From positions 91,698 through 155,697 of the forward strand of contig JAAWAN010000023.1 of assembly GCA_022792175.1 (NCBI GenBank): 64,000 bases of DNA, given 5' to 3'. Both the position numbers and the translations under genes were made by a program. Shown one piece after another: positions 16,831 through 25,203 of the stretch. Numbering within the stretch: position 1 is the stretch's first letter; each line of letters begins with the position of its first letter. The stretch is from Provencibacterium sp. GTDB lineage: Bacteria; Bacillota; Clostridia; Oscillospirales; Ruminococcaceae. A model generated the notes under the pieces. It saw nothing but the letters and a program-made list of their open reading frames with translations, was not told where the DNA came from and ran no database searches.

Positions 16831-18590
16831 AAGAGCGTCTCCCCCTCACCTGCGGCATTGAGGACTACGCCCTTTTGTGCATCAACCGTCACTGCGGCAG
16901 AATGCTTTATCCTGCCTGTCGCATGGGCCGCGCCGACAATCACCGGAATATCCAGCGTCATACCGGCGATGGCCGCATGGGAATTAATCCCCTCCTGCTC
17001 GGCCACAATCCCGCTGGCGCGCCTGAGCAGATCCAGTATCTCATTCGAGGTCTGCGGGACTATCAGAATGTCCCCGGCAGTAAAGCGTTCCCGAGCCATA
17101 GCGGCATTTTCGGCGACACAGGCCCGGCCGGTGCAGCAGAGCCTGTTCATCCCCATACCGGAAGCCAGAATATCCCCAACCGTCTGCACCCGCAGCAGAT
17201 TGGTCGTGCCGCTGACACCGAGCGGCACCCCGGCCGTTATAACGACCAGATCGCCGCTCTCCACCAGCCCCTCCTCCTGCGCGCGCCGCAGCGCATGGGC
17301 AAACAGGCTGTCGGTATCCTCCTTTCGTTCACATAAAAGCGGGATCACTCCCCAGGAAATGCAGAGCTGCCGGTAGACCTTCTCATCATAGGTGCAGCCA
17401 ATAATCGGGGTGTTAGGCCGGTATTTGCTGATCATCCGCGCCGTTGTCCCGGAACGGGTAACGGTGATAATCGCCCGCGCCTTTAAATCGAGCGCGGTTG
17501 TGCAGGTCGCATGGGAAATGGCGCCCGTAATATCCGCCTGCCCGGGGAAGGAACAGCGGTTAAAACGGCCCTGATAGTCAATGTCCTGCTCAGCGCGGCT
17601 GGCAATGGTCGCCATGGTGCGCAGCGCCAGAACCGGGTAGCGGCCTGCCGCTGTTTCTCCCGAAAGCATAATGGCGCTCGTCCCGTCATAGATAGCGTTT
17701 GCCACATCGGTCGCCTCGGCACGGGTGGGACGCGGGTTTTTTATCATGCTCTCCAGCATCTGCGTAGCGGTAATGACAAACTTTCCGCTGCCATAGGCTT
17801 TTTTGATAATCTCCTTCTGAATAACCGGAACCTCTTCCAGCGGGATCTCTACCCCCATATCGCCCCGCGCGATCATTACGCCGCCCGACATGCGCAAAAT
17901 TTCATCGATATTCTCCACGCCCTGCTTGTTTTCGATCTTGGCAATCAGGCGGATATTGTGGCAGCCCTGCTCATCCATCAGCTTGCGCACCAGCGACAGA
18001 TCCTCCGCCGTGCGCACAAAGGAGGCAGCGATAAAATCGAAATCATTCTGAATGGCAAAGAGGATGTCCTCCCGGTCCTTTTCAGATATGTAGGGCATCG
18101 ACAGGGCGATATCCGGCACATTGACCCCCTTATGGTCGGAAATCTCGCCGCCGTTCACTACCCGGCAGAGAATATCCTTTCCCTCTACCGACTGAACACT
18201 CAGCTCAATCAGGCCGTCATCCAGCAGAATGCGGTCATCCGCATGCACATCGCGGTAGAGTTCTGAAAAGCTGAGGGAGGCCCGGTTTTCATCCCCCTGC
18301 ACCTCCTCGGCAGTCAGCATAAAGCGGCTGTCCTTCTTTAAAAGGGCTTTCCCGCCCTTAAAAACGCCCAGGCGAATTTCCGGCCCCTTGGTATCCATCA
18401 GCGAGGCGACGGGCATTTTCAGCTGCGCACTGATTTCCCGCAGCAGCGTAAGGCGTCTTAGATGCTCCTCATAGCTGCCATGTGAAAAGTTAAACCGTGC
18501 CACGTTCATTCCGGACAGAATCATCTCCCGCATCACTTCCGGGGAATCGGTGGCCGGACCGAGCGTACAGACAATTTTGGTCTTTCTCAT
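16827..18590 (-). CDS. pyk: Pyruvate kinase with C-terminal PEP-utiliser domain
   Basis: A 587-residue glycolytic enzyme converting phosphoenolpyruvate and ADP to pyruvate and ATP. It starts MRKTKIVCTLGPATDSPE and shows NVARFNFSHGSYEEH, DTKGPEIR, the active-site lysine region IAKIENKQGVENIDEI, MIARGDMGVEIP, and VITATQMLESMIKNPRPTRAE. The last 100 or so residues (from about FTAGDILIVPQTSNEIL through GINSHAAIAGMTLDIPVIVG) form the extra PEP-utiliser mobile domain found in Bacillus and Clostridia pyruvate kinases. A GGGGAGG lies upstream of both TTG 18593 and ATG 18590; the ATG fits the family start. A terminator separates it from mutS2. Confidence 0.96.
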   Translation of the reverse strand: MRKTKIVCTLGPATDSPEVMREMILSGMNVARFNFSHGSYEEHLRRLTLLREISAQLKMPVASLMDTKGPEIRLGVFKGGKALLKKDSRFMLTAEEVQGDENRASLSFSELYRDVHADDRILLDDGLIELSVQSVEGKDILCRVVNGGEISDHKGVNVPDIALSMPYISEKDREDILFAIQNDFDFIAASFVRTAEDLSLVRKLMDEQGCHNIRLIAKIENKQGVENIDEILRMSGGVMIARGDMGVEIPLEEVPVIQKEIIKKAYGSGKFVITATQMLESMIKNPRPTRAEATDVANAIYDGTSAIMLSGETAAGRYPVLALRTMATIASRAEQDIDYQGRFNRCSFPGQADITGAISHATCTTALDLKARAIITVTRSGTTARMISKYRPNTPIIGCTYDEKVYRQLCISWGVIPLLCERKEDTDSLFAHALRRAQEEGLVESGDLVVITAGVPLGVSGTTNLLRVQTVGDILASGMGMNRLCCTGRACVAENAAMARERFTAGDILIVPQTSNEILDLLRRASGIVAEQEGINSHAAIAGMTLDIPVIVGAAHATGRIKHSAAVTVDAQKGVVLNAAGEGETLL

Positions 18591-18643
18591 CAAATAGGTT
18601 TTCCTCCCCTTTGCGCGGCACTTTTACCGCCTCTTTAAAAATA

Positions 18644-18682
18644 AGGCCGGCAAGCCTCTTTCATGATATGACCCGCCGGCCT
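18644..18682 (-). terminator. Likely terminator between mutS2 and pyk
   Basis: AGGCCGGC (18644-18651) pairs with GCCGGCCT (18675-18682) around a 23-base loop, and the minus strand continues TTATTTTTAAAG. It lies right after the mutS2 stop. Confidence 0.55.
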
Positions 18683-18689
18683 GTCTTTG

Positions 18690-21083
18690 CTATTTGAGCT
18701 CTACAATGGTGACGCCGCTCTCTCCCTCGCCATAAACACCCAGCCGAAAGCCGCGCACCAGCCTGCAGCGGCGCAGGAAATTATGAACGGCCGTACGCAG
18801 AACGCCGGTGCCCTTGCCGTGGATGACCGTTACCGTTTTCTGCCCGTTCATGACGCAGTTATCCAGAAACTGCTCGAGCGTCATAATCCCCTCCTCGGCA
18901 TTCATGCCGCGCATATCAAACTCGGTGGAGGCGCTGCGGGTGGCTTTCGATTCCACCGAACGCAGAACCCGCCCCCCTGCCGGCTGTTTTTTCTTTTTAG
19001 GCGGCTCGCTAAGGCGCAAATCCTCCTGCGGCACCTTTGTTTTGATAGCGCCCGCCTGCACATATACCTTGCCCGAGCCGTCAGCCGGCTGAAGCACCAC
19101 CCCATGCATCCCCAGCGAGACGATTTTGACGCTGTCCCCCTTTTCCAGCGGGCGGGGCAGAACATAGTTTTCTGATGAATCTGCCGGGCGGCTGACCGGG
19201 TTGGCCCGGTCCTCCATCGCCCGCACCCGGGAACGGTAGCCGGACTTTGCCTCCCCTACCCGGCGGCCAAAGTCCTCGGCCTCCTTCTGGCGGCGCAGCT
19301 CCTCGAGCTCCTCCAAGAGCTGCTCGCTGCGCCGGCGAACATCGCTGATAATGCGCCCCGCTTCGCTGCGGGCGCGGTTTATTTCCTTCTCCTTTTCTCC
19401 CTCGAGCTCCTGCTTAAAGGCGGCTATCCGATCGCGCTCCTGCTGCGCCTCTCCCCGCAGTTTCGCGGTCTGCTCCTGCTCGCGCTCAAGCGACTGGCGG
19501 GCCGCCTCCAGCTGAGCGACCACATCCTCAAACCGGGCGCTGTCGCTGGCGACATGGCCCTTCGCGCTCTCAATGACCTCCTCGGGCAGCCCCAGCCGCT
19601 GACCGATGGCAAAGGCATTCGAGCGCCCGGGAACGCCGATGAGCAGCCGGTAGGTCGGGCGAAGGGTGGCAATATCAAACTCGCAGCAGGCGTTTTCAAC
19701 GCCGGAGGTCTGCAGGGCATACATCTTCATTTCCGCATAGTGGGTGGTAGCGGCAATGCGCGCGCGGAAAAGCCGGAGCCGCTCGATAAGCGCCACGGCG
19801 AGCGCCGCTCCCTCTACCGGGTCGGTTCCCGCACCCAGCTCATCCATCAAAACCAGACTGCGGTCATCCGCCACCTCGAGAATCTGTACGATATTGGTCA
19901 TATGCGCGGAAAAGGTGGAGAGGCTCTGTTCGATCGACTGCTCATCCCCGATATCGGCAAGCACATAGTCAAAAACTGAAACCTCGCTCGACTCGCGCGC
20001 CGGAATCATCATCGCGCACATGGCCATCAGCGTTAAAAGGCCAAGCGTTTTCAGGGCGACCGTTTTGCCGCCGGTGTTCGGGCCGGTGATAACAAGCGTA
20101 TCAAAATCGGTCCCCAAGCGGATATCAATCGGGATAATGGCATCCTTCGAAATGAGCGGGTGGCGCGCGCCGCTCAGGATGACCCCGCCATCCTCCCGCA
20201 GCTTCGGAATGACCCCCTCTATCTCCCGGCCATACCGCGCGCGGGCAAAAATGCCGTCCAGCGCAACCAGCCGCTGGAAGGAGGACATAATGCTGCCCGC
20301 ACAGCTGCCGCACTCGGCCGAAAGCGCGCGGATAATCCGATCCATCTCCTGCAGCTCTTCGCTCTGCAGCAGTTTAATCTTATTATTGGCCTCTACAACG
20401 CCCGCCGGTTCGATAAATACTGTCTGCCCCGAGGCGGAGGTATCATGAATGAGACCCTTCACCTCGCCCCGGTGTTCAATTTTTACCGGAACGACATAAC
20501 GTCCATCCCGCTGGGTGATAATCGCCTCCTGCAGATAGGGGAGATAGTGGGCCGAATGAACCATATGCTCCAGCTGCTCGCGCACCGAGGCCTGCGCCGA
20601 GCGGATTTTCCGGCGAATGGAAAGCAGCTCCGGGCTGGCGTCATCCGCCAGCTCCTCCTCCGAGATAATCGCCGCCGAGAGCAGCTCTTCGAGATAGCGG
20701 TTATCCTGCAGACCGAAGAAAAGCTCATCAAGCGCCGTTTCCTTCTCCTCGCAGCGCTCGCGGTAGGCGCGCAGCGAGCGGATGTTGGAGAGCAGCCGTC
20801 CGACTGCCAGAAGGTCCCGCAGCGAAAGGCTTGCGCCCACCTCGGCGCGCCGCAGCGGCAGATCACAGTTCTGCACATTATAAATCGCGGGCTCACCATA
20901 GCGCATGCAGAGCGAATAGGCCGCCTCGGTGCGCGCCATTTCCCCGCAGAGCTCCCGATAATCGCTGCAGGGGGAGAGCTTTAAAAGCTGCTCGCGGGTA
21001 TCCGGACAGCCCGCAAAGGAAGAGAGCCGCTCGAGCACCTTGTCAAGCTCCAATATATGGGTATATTTCTGTGTATCCAGCAT
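18690..21083 (-). CDS. mutS2: MutS2 / RqcU ATPase with Smr domain
   Basis: A 797-residue ABC-type ATPase. The helical core is followed by Walker A in ITGPNTGGKTVALKTLGL, the signature and Walker B region DEQSIEQSLSTFS and SLVLMDELGAGTDPVEG, a long charged coiled coil (about residues 510-640, rich in E/R/Q), a KOW-like beta domain (KGDSVKIVSLGMHG), and a C-terminal Smr endonuclease domain (FDMRGMNAEEG, VIHGKGTGVLR). In Bacillus subtilis MutS2 works on collided ribosomes and in limiting recombination. ATG 21083 is preceded by GGAGG; the long reading frame upstream to 21491 is spurious. It lies in the conserved era-recO-mutS2 cluster. Confidence 0.95.
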   Translation of the reverse strand: MLDTQKYTHILELDKVLERLSSFAGCPDTREQLLKLSPCSDYRELCGEMARTEAAYSLCMRYGEPAIYNVQNCDLPLRRAEVGASLSLRDLLAVGRLLSNIRSLRAYRERCEEKETALDELFFGLQDNRYLEELLSAAIISEEELADDASPELLSIRRKIRSAQASVREQLEHMVHSAHYLPYLQEAIITQRDGRYVVPVKIEHRGEVKGLIHDTSASGQTVFIEPAGVVEANNKIKLLQSEELQEMDRIIRALSAECGSCAGSIMSSFQRLVALDGIFARARYGREIEGVIPKLREDGGVILSGARHPLISKDAIIPIDIRLGTDFDTLVITGPNTGGKTVALKTLGLLTLMAMCAMMIPARESSEVSVFDYVLADIGDEQSIEQSLSTFSAHMTNIVQILEVADDRSLVLMDELGAGTDPVEGAALAVALIERLRLFRARIAATTHYAEMKMYALQTSGVENACCEFDIATLRPTYRLLIGVPGRSNAFAIGQRLGLPEEVIESAKGHVASDSARFEDVVAQLEAARQSLEREQEQTAKLRGEAQQERDRIAAFKQELEGEKEKEINRARSEAGRIISDVRRRSEQLLEELEELRRQKEAEDFGRRVGEAKSGYRSRVRAMEDRANPVSRPADSSENYVLPRPLEKGDSVKIVSLGMHGVVLQPADGSGKVYVQAGAIKTKVPQEDLRLSEPPKKKKQPAGGRVLRSVESKATRSASTEFDMRGMNAEEGIMTLEQFLDNCVMNGQKTVTVIHGKGTGVLRTAVHNFLRRCRLVRGFRLGVYGEGESGVTIVELK

Positions 21084-21211
21084 AAAAACCTCCATGAGAG
21101 GCCAAACCCCTGGCCCCATTCTGTCCGTCTCCGAAAAGCCGCAAGCCCTCTCCCGGTCTTTTGGAGAAAAAATACGAAAGAAATAAGCCGCCTTCTGCAC
21201 AGCGCGGCAGC

Positions 21212-21961
21212 TTACCCACAAAGGGTATGATAGAAATCCAGTGTCCGATAGGAGCGGGAGAGCTGCGTTTGTATGTAGCGCTCGCTCAACATACAGAGTT
21301 CCCTTTGGGAGGGCTCGGAAAGCGAAAAGGCAAAGAGCTTTCCCGCTTCGGAATAGAGAATATGGCGCATCGCCGCGAGCACCGGCGGCGAAAGGGGCAG
21401 CCCCTCGCGCACCCCCTCCTGCTGCGCACAACGCCCGCAGAGCAGCTCCCCGCCGCCGGGCAGCAGCCGGAAATCCTCCCCCGCATAGCACCCGCAGCTT
21501 CTGCAGGCAACCAGATCCGGCTGATAACCGGAGAGCGATATCTGGCGCAGCTCAAAAACCGGCTTTAAAAAATCCGGCGTGCGGCGTCCGGTCTCCAGCA
21601 GGTGCAGGCAGTTTAACAGCAGCTGCAGCTGCATGGGCGCCTTCTCCTCAGCCGGAGAAGTGTCTGCCGAGAGCTCGCACAGATAGCTTGCCAGCGCGAA
21701 CTTCTCAATATCCTGCCGGACGCCGAAAAAAATCTTGTTGGTGTCGGCGCTGTCCACCGAATAGCGTTCCCTGTTTTTAAAAAGGACAAAGCGGGAGTAG
21801 CTGAGAAGCTCGGTCGAACCGCAAAGCCTGCTTCCGGGCTTTCTCGCTCCCCCCGCATAAGCGCGGATTACACCCGCTTCATTGGAAAGAATCGTAACAA
21901 TCCGGTCGGTCTCCCTCATATTGAGAGAAGCCAACACCAGTCCATCCGTTGTCAAGCGCAT
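21212..21961 (-). CDS. recO: DNA repair protein RecO
   Basis: A 249-residue recombination mediator that, with RecR, loads RecA on SSB-coated DNA. It opens with the family pattern TTDGLVLASLNMRETDRIVTILS (OB-fold) and carries a treble-clef zinc site CRSCG ... CGRCAQ, with a helical C-terminal region. The start at ATG 21961 matches the family; ATG 21973, directly after GGAGG, would add MKRP. The first 27 or so codons are also read in another frame as the end of yqzL. Confidence 0.92.
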   Translation of the reverse strand: MRLTTDGLVLASLNMRETDRIVTILSNEAGVIRAYAGGARKPGSRLCGSTELLSYSRFVLFKNRERYSVDSADTNKIFFGVRQDIEKFALASYLCELSADTSPAEEKAPMQLQLLLNCLHLLETGRRTPDFLKPVFELRQISLSGYQPDLVACRSCGCYAGEDFRLLPGGGELLCGRCAQQEGVREGLPLSPPVLAAMRHILYSEAGKLFAFSLSEPSQRELCMLSERYIQTQLSRSYRTLDFYHTLCG

Positions 21962-22079
21962 CGGCCGTTTCATCCTCCATCGCGGCCGGAGCAAAACCGC
22001 TTTGCAGCTTCGCATAGCGAAGATAATCCTCTACCCTGCCTGTGTGCAGGAAAAGCTCCCATGCTGCCTGTCTGTTCAA
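21879..22079 (-). CDS. yqzL: YqzL-family small protein, long overlap with recO
   Basis: A 66-residue protein starting at TTG 22079, 7 bases after GAGGAGG. Its N-terminal half AWELFLHTGRVEDYLRYAKL matches the YqzL pattern (W-x2-F-x2-TG-x4-YL), and it sits exactly where yqzL is found in Firmicutes, between era and recO. Family members are usually about 45-65 residues and of unknown function. The last third or so is encoded in an alternative frame of the recO start (overlap about 83 bases), and its sequence (NGWTGVGFSQYEGDR) shows no recognisable conservation. Confidence 0.75.
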   Translation of the reverse strand: MNRQAAWELFLHTGRVEDYLRYAKLQSGFAPAAMEDETADALDNGWTGVGFSQYEGDRPDCYDSFQ

Positions 22080-22148
22080 GGGAAAACCTCCTCACAAGAA
22101 AGAACTCTGCAAGAAGTAGTGTTTCCATCAAACTGAGAGGGTATCAAA

Positions 22149-22251
22149 GGGAAATTCATGCAGATAACCGGATAGTTTCCAAAATTTCTGCGGAATCTCC
22201 CTTCGGGAAATTCATACAGATAACCGGATAGTTTCCAAAATTCCGCAGAAA
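22149..22251. repeat. Tandem 38-base repeats plus 11-base inverted repeat between era and yqzL
   Basis: Bases 22149-22186 and 22205-22242 are 38-base direct copies differing at one position, offset by 56 bases. TTTCTGCGGAA (22185-22195) and TTCCGCAGAAA (22241-22251) are perfect inverted repeats that bracket the second copy, and a small CCCTTCGGG hairpin lies between the copies. The element occupies most of the 220-base gap between the era stop and the yqzL start and is probably transcribed. No known RNA family was recognised. Confidence 0.85.
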
Positions 22252-22299
22252 AGGCGACCTCTCCCATTTAGCTGCATGTTCTTTTATTGCGCAGCCCGA

Positions 22300-23190
22300 T
22301 TATTTAAATCCCAGCTGACGCATGGTTTTTTCATCCTGCCTCCAGTCGTCCCGCACCTTGACCCAGCACTGCAGGTTTATCTTTTCTCCCAGAAAATGCT
22401 CAATTTCCGCACGGGAGAGGGAGGCAATCTTTTTGAGCATGCCGCCTCCCTTGCCGATGATAATCCCTTTATGGCTCTGCTTTTCGCAGACGATAGTCGC
22501 ATCAATATCATAAAGCGGGCGGTCCTCCCGCTCGTGCATGCGCTCGATGGTAACGGCGGTGCCATGCGGTACCTCGTCCTGCAGATTCTGCAGCAGCTTT
22601 TCGCGGATAATCTCCGCGACAATCACCCTCTCCGGCTGGTCGGTCAGCGTATCCTCCTCAAAAAAATGCGGGGAGGGTCCGGCCATTGCGCAAAGAGTAC
22701 GACAAAGAATATCCACCCCTTCCCCCGTTTTGGCGCTTAAGGGGATGATCTCATCAAACTCATAAAGCTCGCTCCAAAGCCGGATGCGCTCGAGCAGCAG
22801 CTCCTTTCGCGAAAGGGTATCCACCTTGTTGATAGCTAAGATACAGCGTTCCCCCGCCTCGCGGATGGATTTTAAGAGCGCATGCTCGGCGGCCGTTATC
22901 TCCCCCTGCGCCTCAGTAACAAGCACAGCAATATCCCCGTCCGCCACCGTTTCCTGCACCTGTTCGACCATATACCGGCTCAGGCGGGTCTTCGGCTTGT
23001 GCAGGCCGGGCGTATCGGTAAAAACCAGCTGAGTCTCCTGCAGCGTTAAAACGCCGGTGATGCGGGTGCGGGTTGTCTGCGGACGGGCAGTCACAATGGC
23101 TATTTTCTCGCCGAGCAGACGGTTCATCAGCGAGGATTTGCCCACATTGGGCCTTCCTACAATCGCCACAAAGGCTGATTTTGTTTCCAT
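22300..23190 (-). CDS. era: GTPase Era
   Basis: A 296-residue essential GTPase that binds the 3' end of 16S rRNA during 30S assembly. G1 is VAIVGRPNVGKSSLMN, G2 the PQTTRTRITG loop, G3 FTDTPGLHKPK, G4 LAINKVD and G5 IPLSAKTGEG. The C-terminal KH domain is recognisable from VPHGTAVTIERM and SHKGIIIGKGGGMLKKIAS. ATG 23190 is the family start, preceded by AAAAGG; the reading frame upstream to 23388 is not coding. It sits downstream of ybeY and dgkA in the same orientation, as in most Firmicutes. Confidence 0.97.
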   Translation of the reverse strand: METKSAFVAIVGRPNVGKSSLMNRLLGEKIAIVTARPQTTRTRITGVLTLQETQLVFTDTPGLHKPKTRLSRYMVEQVQETVADGDIAVLVTEAQGEITAAEHALLKSIREAGERCILAINKVDTLSRKELLLERIRLWSELYEFDEIIPLSAKTGEGVDILCRTLCAMAGPSPHFFEEDTLTDQPERVIVAEIIREKLLQNLQDEVPHGTAVTIERMHEREDRPLYDIDATIVCEKQSHKGIIIGKGGGMLKKIASLSRAEIEHFLGEKINLQCWVKVRDDWRQDEKTMRQLGFK

Positions 23191-23327
23191 AAAACCTTTT
23201 TGCAGGCACTTGCAGGGCAAACGGCCTTCTGCCGCACCCTCAGCCTGCCGGGGATGAAAGCCCCGCGCTCCTTTCTGCATAAAAGCCCTTCGCCGGCAGG
23301 GCGATAAAGCGGCTACGAAAGCCGGAC

Positions 23328-24215
23328 TCAGTTTTTTAGAATAAACAGCCCGTTGCCTGTTCCAGGCTGCTTTCCGGAAAGCAGCCACCCTTTATAGGCG
23401 CGCTGCAGCGAGGTTTCCTCCGGGAGATTGGCCGTATCCGAGCAGTCCGGCAGGCCAAATATCCGCCAGAGGTCGCTTCCCTGCGGATCGGTACGGGAGG
23501 CATAGATATCAAAATCATCCATAAATTCCAGAATATGTGAATGAGCGGGCAAAAACTCCCAGTGCTCGGGAAAAAGCAGCCAGGAATTGCAGATAAACAC
23601 CGTTTCTCCGCCCGGGAAGGCATCGGCAAAAAATTCCTGAGCCAGCCGGTAGGAATGCAGGCACTGCTCATGCAGCAGCGGCCCGCTCGAAGGGATATGC
23701 ATATTGATCGCCTGCTGCACGCCGGGCGGCGGCGTTCTGCCGGCCTGCATATAGCCCTCCGGAACCGGCCTCAGCTCAAACTGCAGCCGCCCGAGGGTGA
23801 AGCGCGTTAAATCAAAAAATCCGGAAAACCACCCGGAGACAAAGCTCCCCCAAATGCCGCGCACCTTATGGCATTCATACAGCTTCCATTTAAGGTCCAT
23901 CAGGCTCTCCCGGCAGAGCCTTTCCGGCAGATTCTGCTGCGCATAGTAGAGGTAAAGCTGAGGAACAAAGCAGATAAACAGCAGCAGCGAAGCCGTTTCT
24001 ACCGGAATATTTTCCTGCCCGCAGGCAGCTTTCAGCTCCTCCAGAATGCCGAGATAATCCAGCTGCGGGCTTTGCGCATAGCGCTCCCCCGCCTTTACAA
24101 AAACTTCCCGGACAAGGGAGGTTTTCTCTATTGCCGCATAAACGGCCAGCAGCTCCTGCTGCGCCTCTGCGGGATACCCGCATTCCCCGCAAAAGCGGGC
24201 GATTTTCTCTTTCAT
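23328..24215 (-). CDS. Acyltransferase-like protein (GNAT-like C-terminal domain)
   Basis: A 295-residue soluble protein with the look of the Clostridial 'acyltransferase domain-containing' family, which has a helical N-terminal domain and a GNAT-like C-terminal domain. The N-terminal half includes LLLFICFVPQLYLYYAQQNLP; the middle has RGIWGSFVSGWFSGFFDLTRFTLGRLQFE, the most conserved-looking block, and then INMHIPSSGPLLHEQC and FICNSWLLFPEH. ATG 24215 follows GGAGGAAGT. The gene stands between dgkA and era, where many Firmicutes have cytidine deaminase. Substrate unknown; assignment rests on motif memory only. Confidence 0.7.
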   Translation of the reverse strand: MKEKIARFCGECGYPAEAQQELLAVYAAIEKTSLVREVFVKAGERYAQSPQLDYLGILEELKAACGQENIPVETASLLLFICFVPQLYLYYAQQNLPERLCRESLMDLKWKLYECHKVRGIWGSFVSGWFSGFFDLTRFTLGRLQFELRPVPEGYMQAGRTPPPGVQQAINMHIPSSGPLLHEQCLHSYRLAQEFFADAFPGGETVFICNSWLLFPEHWEFLPAHSHILEFMDDFDIYASRTDPQGSDLWRIFGLPDCSDTANLPEETSLQRAYKGWLLSGKQPGTGNGLFILKN

Positions 24216-24232
24216 ACTTCCTCCAAACCGGC

Positions 24233-24700
24233 TCATCTGTCCTTATATCCCCAAACAAAGCCGAGGCCAAAAACAGCATAAGCCAACACACACAGCCAAA
24301 ACGCCAACGGTTTTGCCCGCATAAACTCCCCTATATTCCGAAGGCCCGCAGGGTTCAGAAAAAAGAGCAGACCAATAATGGCTGCGGCTGCGGCCGTTAC
24401 CAGCACTGCGCCCGCTGCCATATCCTTCGCCAGCCCTGCCTGCTTATGGTAGCCCGGAGAGAGCAGGTCCACCACCCGCTCAACCGCCGTATTCATCAGC
24501 TCGGCCGAGATGACCAGTGCAAAGAGTAGGAAAATGACCGCCCACTGCACCGCTGAAAAATCATAGAAAACCGACAGCAGCAAAACGCCCACCGCGGCTG
24601 TCAGATGGATACGAAAATTCCGTTCGCTGCCCATGCAGCGGATAATCCCGCGAAAGGCGCAGCGAAAGCTGCGCCCAAGAGAAGCGAGAGGCCGGTTCAT
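24233..24700 (-). CDS. dgkA: Diacylglycerol/undecaprenol kinase family protein
   Basis: A 155-residue small membrane kinase of the DgkA family; Gram-positive members mainly phosphorylate undecaprenol to recycle the cell-wall lipid carrier. It shows the family order: SFRCAFRGIIRCMGSERNFRIHL, two transmembrane segments, the catalytic/metal motif SAELMNTAVERVVDL, AKDMAAGAVLVTA, and a last helix pair. It overlaps the stop of ybeY by 4 bases (ATGA), so the two are translationally coupled. The C-terminus has an extra hydrophobic segment, a little longer than the core family. Confidence 0.93.
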   Translation of the reverse strand: MNRPLASLGRSFRCAFRGIIRCMGSERNFRIHLTAAVGVLLLSVFYDFSAVQWAVIFLLFALVISAELMNTAVERVVDLLSPGYHKQAGLAKDMAAGAVLVTAAAAAIIGLLFFLNPAGLRNIGEFMRAKPLAFWLCVLAYAVFGLGFVWGYKDR

Positions 24701-25200
24701 TCCTCATCAAAAACATAGCTGGCGCCCTGCGGCAGGCCGAGCTTGGTGAGAACCGATTCCTCCTTTTCGCGCATGCGCACCTGCTCAAGCCCGCCGGCCT
24801 CATGGTCATAGCCCAGCAGATGGAGCATCGAATGCACCGTTAAATAGCTGATCTCCCGGCGCAGCGAATGCCCATAGCGCTCAGCCTGTTCCATCGCCTT
24901 GGCCACCGAAATAACGATATCCCCCAGCATATAGCAGCCGGTATCGTTGTTGATGTCATATTCCCCATTGTCGGAATTTGGAAAGGAGAGCACATCGGTG
25001 ACAGCATCCTTATCGCGAAATTCCTTGTTCAGCTTGCGGATTTCCTCATTATCGATAAAGCTGACGCTGACCTCTGCCGGCTTATCAAACCCTTCCATTT
25101 CCAATACGGCATGACAGCTCCGGCGGATAAGCAGCCGAATCCCGGTCGGCACTTTTACTTCCTTTTGCCTGTCTGAAATCATTACTTTAACAACACTCAT
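24697..25200 (-). CDS. ybeY: Endoribonuclease YbeY
   Basis: A 167-residue zinc-dependent RNase for 16S rRNA 3' maturation and ribosome quality control. The zinc motif H-x3-H-x5-H is present as HSMLHLLGYDHE, preceded by the family blocks SVSFIDNEEIRKLNKEFRDKDAVTDVLSF and MLGDIVISVAKAMEQAERYGHS. It begins 3 bases after the phoH stop and overlaps dgkA, all in one operon with a role in ribosome biogenesis. Confidence 0.96.
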   Translation of the reverse strand: MSVVKVMISDRQKEVKVPTGIRLLIRRSCHAVLEMEGFDKPAEVSVSFIDNEEIRKLNKEFRDKDAVTDVLSFPNSDNGEYDINNDTGCYMLGDIVISVAKAMEQAERYGHSLRREISYLTVHSMLHLLGYDHEAGGLEQVRMREKEESVLTKLGLPQGASYVFDEE

Positions 25201-25203
25201 AGC

